Source of the DNA: Rhizobium sp. NXC24
Lineage (GTDB): Bacteria; Pseudomonadota; Alphaproteobacteria; Rhizobiales; Rhizobiaceae
Length of the DNA: 64,000 bases
Reading direction: 5' to 3'
Assembly (NCBI RefSeq): GCF_002944315.1
Contig: NZ_CP024314.1
Coordinates: forward strand, 806,001-870,000
A program made the position numbers and the translations under genes. Positions 26,230 to 35,300 of the stretch are shown here, one piece after another. The notes under the pieces were generated by a model that saw nothing but the letters and a program-made list of their open reading frames with translations, had not been told where the DNA came from and did no database searches. Position 1 is the first letter of the stretch; the number at the start of each line of letters is the position of its first letter.

Positions 26230-27069
26230 ATGGATCACTTGTTCAAACATAGACGATCATGGTCGATCGGCCGCCGCGGATTTCTGCGTGCAGGCTTTGG
26301 CGCCACGCTTGCATTGCTCGGCAGCGATCTTGCCGCGCAAGCGGGCGACACGGGAGACGCGCTCGACATCAGCAATATGACGCTGACCTTCGAGGATAAT
26401 TTCGATAGCCTCAGCGTCTCACCCTGGGGGCCGGGCACCCGCTGGATCGCGCACACACCCTGGAACGGCGATTTCGGCGGCGCGCGCTTTACCGACCCCA
26501 AGGGCGATTTCCCCTTCAAGACGGAAGACGGTATGTTGCGCATCACGGCGGCGCGCGACGGCAAAGGCGAGTGGCGCTCCGGTCTGCTCGCTTCGGTCGA
26601 TGCGAAGGGCAACGGCTTTTCACAGGAATACGGCTATTTCGAAATGCGCGCCCGCTTGCCGGACGGCCCCGGTGTCTGGCCGGCCTTCTGGCTGATCGGC
26701 AAGGACCGCTCGAAATCCACGGCCGAAATCGATGTCATCGAATATTATGGCGACAAGCCGGGCGCCTATTCCTCCACTGTGCATGTCTGGCACCGCGGCG
26801 GCAAGCATGAGTCCGATTTTTCGCGCATCAATGTCTATGAAACGACAAGCCCGACGGACATGCATACCTACGGCGTAAAGATCGATACCGATTTCATACG
26901 CATGTATTTCGACGGCAAATTCGTTTGGAAGACCAAAGTCCTGCCGGAACATCGCCAGCCGATGTATATTCTTTTGAATCTGGGCATCGTCGACAGCGTC
27001 ACCAAAATGGTCGCCCCGGATCCCTGCTTCATGTTTGTCGATTATGTCAGGGCCTATCAATTCAAATAG
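26230..27069 (+). CDS. Exported GH16 beta-glycanase with Tat-type signal
   Basis: A 279-residue family 16 hydrolase. The N-terminus has GRRGFLRAGFGATLALLG (about residues 15-32), a twin-arginine signal followed by a hydrophobic stretch and AQAGD cleavage-like residues. The catalytic motif AEIDVIEYYG (about 165-174) carries two glutamates in the EIDxxE arrangement. Tryptophan-rich WPAFWLIGKD precedes it. It should cut a beta-glucan-like exopolysaccharide in the periplasm or outside, as ExoK does for succinoglycan. It lies next to the second Wzy-like gene, which suggests that polymer as substrate. Tat rather than Sec export is inferred from the RR motif. Confidence 0.85.
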   Translation: MDHLFKHRRSWSIGRRGFLRAGFGATLALLGSDLAAQAGDTGDALDISNMTLTFEDNFDSLSVSPWGPGTRWIAHTPWNGDFGGARFTDPKGDFPFKTEDGMLRITAARDGKGEWRSGLLASVDAKGNGFSQEYGYFEMRARLPDGPGVWPAFWLIGKDRSKSTAEIDVIEYYGDKPGAYSSTVHVWHRGGKHESDFSRINVYETTSPTDMHTYGVKIDTDFIRMYFDGKFVWKTKVLPEHRQPMYILLNLGIVDSVTKMVAPDPCFMFVDYVRAYQFK

Positions 27070-27403
27070 GCGCCTGGCCTTGGTGCATTTTCTCTGCAGA
27101 GGCGCCCCGTAGCCTGCACTCCTTAATATGCGCGGAAATAAAGAATCTTCCTTTTGAGGCGGGGTGCGTTCGCACGACCCGCCCGGTCTCCTTCGCCCGT
27201 AATGCTTTTGGCCAGCTCGCGGCCGCCTCGGCGGCCTCCTCCGACGAAATGTCTACGTCGGCTAAGGCTTAAGACTTTCGTGGAGGAGGGCAGTCATCCC
27301 AATGATCAACTGGTGATTTTCCGGCAGCGTGAAATTCTGCAGGCGACGATAAGGCACAGATATCGTGCCGTCGCAGGCAGCAAACGTAGCCCGGAGCACA
27401 GCG
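27070..27403. other. 334-bp gap before the NRPS-PKS genes
   Basis: No gene is visible. An imperfect GC-rich hairpin (GGCGGG at 27158-27163 with CCCGCC at 27178-27183, inner TGCG/CGCA) lies about 90 nt after the GH16 stop but has no T-run. The rest must contain the promoter of the NRPS-PKS operon; no convincing boxes were found. A GGAG lies 7 nt before the next start. Confidence 0.5.
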
Positions 27404-29317
27404 ATGATCGATTTCGATTCTGAAGAGAAAGCCAATTCTCCCGTAATCATGCATTACGACCGAGACCGCAACCTTCATGACATGGTGCATGAACAGGCCC
27501 TGGCCGCGCCGCACGCCACCGCAGTCGTTTTCGGCGATTCGGCACTCAGCTACCGCGAACTTGACCGGCTCTCCGACTCATTGGCGGCCTATCTCGTAAA
27601 ACTCGGCATCCGCAAGGCCGACATCGTCGGCCTGTTCCTGCCGCGCAGCCTCAATGCCATCGTCTGCAAGCTCGCCATTCTCAAGGCCGGCGGCGCCTAT
27701 CTTCCCCTCGATCCCGCTTTTCCGATCGAGCACCTCGATCATGTCATCGGCGAATGCGAGCCGAAGGTGGTCTTTGTCGATTCGGCCTACGGCGACAAGA
27801 TCAGCATCGTTCCCAGCATGCGCGGCCGCGTCATCGAGGCGAGCGCCATCATTGCGGAAATGACCATCCGTCCGCCCCAGCCACGGCCGTCCGTCAAGAT
27901 CGGCGGCGATGATGTGGCCTATGTCATGTACACCTCCGGGTCGACCGGCCGCCCGAAAGGCACCGCGATCGCACATCGCAGTATCGCCCGCGTCGTCCTG
28001 GATCAGACCTATGTCGAATTTCGGCCGGATGATGTGGTCCTGCACACTGCAACGATCGCCTTCGACGCCGCGACCCTGGAGATCTGGGGGGCATTGCTCA
28101 ACGGCAGCATGCTTGTCGGCATGCCGGATACCAGCTTCTCCGTCGCTCGGCTCTGCGACCTCATACGCGAAACCGGCGTCAGCATCATGTTCCTGACGAC
28201 AGGGCTCTTCAACGTGTTTGCCGATCATGCGGACGGCGACCTGCCGCAGCTTCGCCATGTCCTGTTCGGCGGCGACGTCGGATCGGCAGTTCATGCGCGC
28301 CGTTTTCTCGACCGCTTTCCAGGCTGCAAGCTCACAAATGCCTATGGACCGACCGAAACGACGGTTTTCGCGACAGCATTCGAAGTGCCTCCGAACTTCT
28401 CAGGGCAGGAATTGCCGATCGGCAGAGCCATCGCACATACGGGCATTGCCGTTCTCGACGAGGAATTGCGGGAGGTTCCGTACGGGACCGAGGGGCAGTT
28501 AGCGATATCGGGCGACGGGCTTGCGATCGGCTATTTCAAACGTCCGGAGATGACCGCGGAGAAGTTCGTGACGATCGGCACGAACAACGGACAAAAGCGG
28601 TACTATCTGACCGGCGATCTCGCCGTTCTGCATGCGGACGGCATGGTCGCCTTCAAGGGACGTCGCGACCGGCAGGTCAAGATCAATGGCAAACGTATCG
28701 AGCTCGATGAAATCGAGGCCACGCTAAGACGCGATCCGCGCCTTGCCGACGGCATCGTCCTTTGCCACGTCCAAAGCGCGACGCTGAAGCGCATCGTCGC
28801 CTACCTGTGCCCCCGTCAGGGGAGCGCAGGTCCCGATTTCGTGCCAAGCGTCATGGCAGCGCTACGCGCGGCACTTCCAGCCTACATGATCCCGAGCGCG
28901 GCCGTGGTCGTCGACGCATTTCCGCTGACGCCGGCCGGCAAGGTCGATCGCTCCAAGCTTCAGCCGCCGCCTATGGAGCAGATCGAGATTGCGCCTGATG
29001 CCATCGCCAAGAGCCAGACAGAGACACTTCTAACAAGGCTCTGGCAGGACGCGCTGGGCACGGGAAAAATCGATCTCGACAGAAACTTCTTCGACCTCGG
29101 CGGAACCTCGCTGCAGCTCATGGAAATCCATGCAGGCCTTGAGGCCGAGCTCGAACGTTCCGTCGACGTCGTTGCCTTGTTCAAGCATCCGACGATCCGC
29201 GAATTGGCGCGCCACGTCGACGGCAAGGCTTCGGGTTCGGCACGGGCAATCGCCGCCGCCCAGCGCGCAGCTCTTCAGAGAAAGACCATGTCCCAATTCC
29301 GCAGGAGTTCTTCATGA
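27404..29317 (+). CDS. NRPS loading protein: adenylation-peptidyl carrier (A-PCP)
   Basis: A 637-residue two-domain protein. The adenylation domain spans about residues 15-500: A3 YTSGSTGRPKG (from 176), FDAATLEIWG (A4), NAYGPTETT (A5), YLTGDLA and FKGRRDRQVKINGKRIEL (A7-A8) and PAGKVDR (A10 Lys). The carrier domain has FFDLGGTSLQ with the phosphopantetheine Ser at 569. The Asp of FDAAT is the alpha-amino-binding residue, so an amino acid is the likely substrate. Reading the ten specificity positions against GrsA by hand gives D-A-L-F-F-G-A-V-F-K, which I cannot assign. An ATG 39 nt upstream exists, but GGAG 7 nt before 27404 decides the start. The basic C-terminus may dock to the acidic N-terminus of the next protein. 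It overlaps that gene by 4 nt. Confidence 0.9.
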   Translation: MIDFDSEEKANSPVIMHYDRDRNLHDMVHEQALAAPHATAVVFGDSALSYRELDRLSDSLAAYLVKLGIRKADIVGLFLPRSLNAIVCKLAILKAGGAYLPLDPAFPIEHLDHVIGECEPKVVFVDSAYGDKISIVPSMRGRVIEASAIIAEMTIRPPQPRPSVKIGGDDVAYVMYTSGSTGRPKGTAIAHRSIARVVLDQTYVEFRPDDVVLHTATIAFDAATLEIWGALLNGSMLVGMPDTSFSVARLCDLIRETGVSIMFLTTGLFNVFADHADGDLPQLRHVLFGGDVGSAVHARRFLDRFPGCKLTNAYGPTETTVFATAFEVPPNFSGQELPIGRAIAHTGIAVLDEELREVPYGTEGQLAISGDGLAIGYFKRPEMTAEKFVTIGTNNGQKRYYLTGDLAVLHADGMVAFKGRRDRQVKINGKRIELDEIEATLRRDPRLADGIVLCHVQSATLKRIVAYLCPRQGSAGPDFVPSVMAALRAALPAYMIPSAAVVVDAFPLTPAGKVDRSKLQPPPMEQIEIAPDAIAKSQTETLLTRLWQDALGTGKIDLDRNFFDLGGTSLQLMEIHAGLEAELERSVDVVALFKHPTIRELARHVDGKASGSARAIAAAQRAALQRKTMSQFRRSSS

Positions 29318-32300
29318 CGAGAGATTATGAAACCGGTCATGCCAATGGCGATGAGAGTGATTTCGATAGCAATCAGGATTGGGACAATCAGGATTCGGGC
29401 GGTATCGCAATTATCGGCATGTCCGGTCGCTTTCCGGGAGCGCCTTCGGTAGAAGCGCTTTGGCAATTGATTTGCGAAGGGCGGAATGCCTTCTCGCAAT
29501 TCTCGCCGGAAGAACTCGAAGATGCCTTTACCGACGAGGAGCGCGCGCAGCCGAATTTTGTTCCGGCCCGGCCGCATCTTCGTGATGTCGAGCTGTTCGA
29601 TGCTGATTTCTTCGGCATGTATCCGCGCGAAGCGGCGCTGACTGATCCCCAGCACAGGGTCTTCCTGGAAATCTGCTGGGAAGCGCTCGAAGATGGCGGC
29701 TACGATCCGCAGCGTTATCCGGGAATGATCGGCGTCTTCGCCGGCTCCTCGATGCCGACTTATCTGATCAACAATGTTCTCGGCGATCGCGCCAAGGCGG
29801 AGGAATTTACCTCCAACTATCAGATCGGCTGCTTCCAACATCTTGTCGGTGCACTCAACGACACGCTTGCGACACGCATCGCCTATAAATTCAATCTGCG
29901 TGGCCCCGCCTTCACGCTGCAATCGGCCTGCTCGACCTCGCTGCTGGCCGTGTCGCAAGCCTGCCAGAACCTGTTGACCTATAGTTGCGACATGGCGCTT
30001 GCCGGCGGTGTCTCGATCACCATTCCGCAAAGGCGTGGCTATATCTATCAGGAAGGCGGCATGGCCTCGCCTGATGGCACCTGCCGCCCCTTCGATGCGA
30101 ACGCCGCCGGGACAGTCTTCGCGAGCGGCGCCGGCGTCGTCCTTCTGAAGCGCCAGGAAGATGCGCTGCGGGATGGCGACCATATTTATGCGGTTATCCG
30201 AGGCTATGGCGTCAACAATGATGGCTCCGACAAGGTTGGTTTCGTCGCACCGAGCGTCGAAGGCCAGGCCGAAGCGATTTCGGCAGCCTTTGCCAACGCC
30301 GCCGTCTCACCAGCAACCATCGGCTATGTCGAATGCCACGGCACCGCGACGCCGCTCGGCGACCCCATCGAATTCAGCGGTCTCAAGGGTGCTTTTTCGG
30401 AAGATCCGCCCGCGCCGGCAAGCTGCGCGCTTGGATCGGTAAAAGGCAATATCGGCCACACGGACGCCGCCGCCGGCGTTACCGGCCTCATCAAGACCGC
30501 GCTGGCGCTGGGCAAGGCAAAAATACCACCCATGCCCAACTACGAGAAACCGAATCCGCGCATCGATCTCGATCACAGCCCCTTCTACATTCCGACAGAA
30601 ATGATCGATTGGCCGGAAACGGAAGGGCCGCGCCGCGCCGGCGTCAGTGCGTTCGGTGTCGGCGGCACGAACATTCACGTCATCGTCGAGGAGCCGCCGG
30701 TTCGTCACGATGAGTCTGTCGATGAGCAGGAAGGACCATATCTTCTGCCGCTTTCGGCATCCAATCCGGCCGCCCTGTCGGCCATGCGCACTAACCTCGC
30801 TGACCATCTCGCCAAGAATCCCGGGCTGCCTCTAGCGCAGGTGGCTCATACGCTGCAGACCGGCCGGCGTGAGTTCAATCATCGCCTTGCCATTGCCGCC
30901 AGCACTACGGAAGAGGCGATCGATCGCCTGACGGCGGAGCGCTACCAGCCGCTCGTTGCCGCGGATCAACCACCCGTCGCCTTCATGTTTCCGGGGCAGG
31001 GCGCTCAATATGCCGGCATGGGCGCCGGCCTCTATAGCGCGGAGCCGGAATTCGCTCGCTGGATCGACCGCGGCGCCGAGCTGCTGAAGATGACACTCGG
31101 CGTCGATCTGCGCGACTATATCTGCCACACCGGTCCGGTGACCCAGGCCATGGCCGACGAGCAGCGTGAGACGCGCATCGCTCAGCCCTGCCTCTATCTC
31201 GTCGAATACGCGCTGGCGCGGCTGTGGATGAGCCGTGGCGTCAAGCCCTATGCGATGATCGGCCATAGCGTCGGCGAATTCGTCGCCGCAACGCTCGCCA
31301 ATGTCATCTCCTTCGAAGACGGCTTGCGGCTGGTCGCCAACCGGGGGCGGCTGATGCAGAACCAGCCGCAGGGTGCAATGGTGTCGGTTCGCGCCGATGC
31401 CGAAACCGTCGCCATGCATCTGCGGGGCAAGGTCGAGATCGCTGCGATCAATGCCCCGAAACTCTCCGTCATTTCGGGGCCGTTCGAAGATATCGATACG
31501 GTCTGCACCGTGCTCGAATCCGCCGGCATTGCCTTCAGCCGGCTGCATACTTCGCATGCCTTCCACTCGGCGATGATGGATGAAGCCGTTATTGCCCTGC
31601 GCGAAGAGACGGCAAAGACCACCTATGGCACTGCCACCATGCCGTATATTTCCTGCGTCACCGGCGACTGGCAGACCGGTGAACGCGGAACCTCGCCGGA
31701 CTATTGGGCAACGCATTGCCGCGACGCAGTTCACTTCGCCGACGGGCTCATGACGCTCTGCCGCGGCCGCAAACCGGTGCTGCTTGAAGTCGGCCCCGGC
31801 CGAACGCTATCCGTCTTTGCCGCGCAGACGATTGCCCGTGACGGTGTTGCCGCCATCGTGCAGTCCTTGCCTGAGCATGACCGTGCTTTTGCCGCTTCCG
31901 AGACCCTGGCGGAAGCACACGGAAAACTCTGGATGGCCGGCTACCCGGTGGAATGGCCGGCTCTGCCCGCCAGCGCCGAGCAGCGCCTGGGCCTGCCGAC
32001 CTATCCGTTCCAGCGCCAGCGTCACTGGATCGACGCTCCGCAATCCTCCCGCCGCGCGGCGAGCCAACCGGCTCTGCCCGCTCAAGTTCCTGTGCCCGCT
32101 GCCTCTTTCGCAGCCGATGTCAACCTTGTCGATGAGAACAAAGCCATGAACGTCGTAACACCACTCTCCCTTTCCGATCGCGTCCTCACACTTGAAACCT
32201 CCCTGTTGACCTTGCTCAGCGAAATGTCAGGGGAGACGCTGGGGGTTACCGAGCGGGCCGTGACTTTCCTCGAACTCGGTTTCGACTCACTGTTCGTGGG

Positions 32301-35300
32301 CCAGTTCGCGCAGCGTATCGAGAAGGAATACAAGGTTAAACTCTCCTTCCGTGAGCTGCTCAGCAACATTCCCTCGGTCGCCGATCTGGCACTCCATCTC
32401 GACCAGCAGATGCCGCCGGATGCCGTGAAACCAGTCGCGGCACCGGTAGCGGCGCAGGTTGTCGCTCCCGCTGCGCCGGCTGCAGCGGCACCCTCACCAA
32501 TCGCTATTCCGGCGGCTCTTCCCGTCGCGTCGATGCCGATGATATCTGCCGCTTCGACGGATTTGGCAGCCGTGCTGCAATCGCAGATCCAGCTCGCACA
32601 GTCGCTATTTGCCCAACAGTTGCTGATCCTGCAGGGCGGTACGGCGCTGGTTCCGGCCGCCGCTGCGGCAATCCCAGCCGTCGCGCCGCCGGTATCGGCG
32701 CCCGTCATCGCTCCTGCTGCCGCTCCAGCAGCCCTCAAGCCGGCGACGGATGCAACAGAAACCGAATTCGGCACGGAACGCATCAAGCTCTATCGTCCGG
32801 GCGCAAAGAGCCTTGCGCCGGAAATGTCCAACGCGAAGCGGGCCTTCATCGCCGACCTGACCGCCGCCTATGAAGCGAAGAACGCTAAATCCAAGGCCTT
32901 CACCAAGGACAATCGCCATTGGCTTGCCGACCCGCGCACGGCTTCGGGCTTCCGCGCCGACTGGAAGGAAATGGTTTTCCCGATCGTCTGCGACCATTCC
33001 AAGGGCGCACATATTTGGGATGTCGACGGCAACAAATACGTCGATCTAGTCAACGGCTTCGGGCAGACCGCCTTCGGTCACGCCCCGGATTTCGTCATCG
33101 ATGCGATCAAGGCCCAGGCCGATATCGGCTTTGCCATCGGCCCGCAAACGCCGCTCGCCGGCGAGGTCGCCGGAATGATCGCCGAAGTGACCGGTCATGA
33201 GCGCGTCACCTTCTGCAACACCGGTTCGGAAGCCGTCATGGCCGCCATGCGTCTCGCCCGTGCCGTCACCGGCCGCGACCGCATCGTGGTCTTCGCCAAT
33301 GACTACCACGGCCAGTTCGACGAAGTGCTGGTCAAGGGCCGCAATCGGGCCGACCGGCCGATCGCCTTGCCGATCGCTTCCGGCATTCCGATGGGCTCGG
33401 TATCCAACATGACCGTGCTGCGCTACGGCGCACCGGAAAGCCTCGATTTCATCCGCGCCAATGCTGAGGAAATTGCGGCCGTTATCATTGAACCTATCCA
33501 AAGCCGCCATCCGGAATTGCAGCCGATCGAATTTGTTCGTGAGCTGCGTGATGTCGCCACCAAGTCTGAATTCGCCCTGGTCTTCGATGAAGTCGTCACT
33601 GGCTTCCGCGTCGATCCCGGCGGCATGCAGGCGATCTGGGGCATCAAGGGCGATATGGCGACTTATGGCAAAGTTGTCGGCGGCGGCATGCCGATCGGAG
33701 TCTTGGTTGGAAGCGCACGTTTCATGGATGCTCTCGACGGCGGCCACTGGAATTACGGCGATGACTCCGTTCCCATGACCGCCCCGACTTTTTTTGCCGG
33801 CACATTCGTACGTCACCCGCTGGTGCTTGCCGCGGCACATGCCGTCCTGCATCACATCAAGGGTGAGGGTGCGGAGCTTTATGGACGCGTCGCCGAACGA
33901 ACCCAGGCACTCGTCGCCGAAATGAAGGCGGAACTCGCAAGGCGCGGCATTGCCGATGTCGTTCACGGCTATAAGAGCTGGTTCGCCGCCGACTTCAGCA
34001 GCCAGGATTCGCTGGGGTCGCTGTTCTACGCCCAGATGCGCCTGAACGGCGTCCACATCCAGGAAGGCTATCCATGCTTCCTGACCACGGCCCATAGCGA
34101 AGACGATTTCCAGACGATCGCCAAGGCCTTCCGCGACACTCTCGACGCGCTGCAGTCGGTGGGAATCCTCGCCCCTGCCGAAGATAGACCAGCCTCATCG
34201 GTTGAAACGAAAGTACCCGTGGTAGCGCGCGCTCCGCGGCCGCAATCCGCACCGCTGACGGAGGCGCAGACGGAAATCTGGCTGGCGGCACAGGCCGGCG
34301 ACGAAGCCTCGTGCTCGTTCAACGAATCCTTTTCATTGAAGCTCGAAGGCGCTTTCGACGAGAAAGCGTTCCGCAAAGCCATCGATACCGTCGTTGATCG
34401 TCATGATGCCTTCCATATCCGTTTTGATCGCAGCGGCCAGTTCTTCCACTTCATTCCGGATTTCAAACTCGATCTGCCGCTGGTCGATGGTGCCAACGAA
34501 GCCCATCTGCGTCAGATCATCGAAGATGAGGCGCTGACACCCTTTGACCTCGTGAACGGTCCTCTGGTCCGTGCCAGCATCGTGAAGCTCGGTCACGACA
34601 AGCATGTCTTCGTCTTCACGGGCCACCACATCGTCTGCGATGGCTGGTCGATCAACGTGTTCGTCGATGAGTTGTCGACCGCCTATGCTGCCTACCAACA
34701 GGGCGACATGCCGCACTTCGAACCGGCTCTGTCCTTCGCCGCCTATTCGACCGACTTCGCACCGAAGCCGGAGAAATCAGGGGCTACGGAGCAATTCTGG
34801 CTCGACCAGTTCAAGACGGTTCCCGATCTGCCGGAAATGCCGCTTGATCGGCCGCGCCCGGAATATCGCAGCTTTGCCGGCGGAACCTGCACCGGCTTCA
34901 TCGGCGAAGAAGTCTATAAGGCCCTGAAGAAGGCAGGAGCAAAATCGGGTGCGACGCTGTTCTCTACCCTGCTTGCCACCTTGCAGGTAACGATCTCGCG
35001 GCTTTCCGGCCAGGAGGACATGGTCATCGCCATCCCCTCGGCTGGCCAGAGCCTGGTCGGTGACCAGATCCTCGTCGGCCACTGCGTCAACCTCCTGCCG
35101 CTGCGTCAGACCGTGACGTCAACAGAATCCTTCGTCACCCACCTGAAGGCAACGCAACAGTTGGTCTTCCAGGCGTTCGAGCATCAGGACTACACCTACG
35201 GCACGCTGGTGCGCAAACTCGGGATCAAGCGCGACTCGCGGCGCCTGCCGCTCACCGAGATCCAGTTCAACCTGGAGCGGATGGCCGGCGGCGGCGCCTT

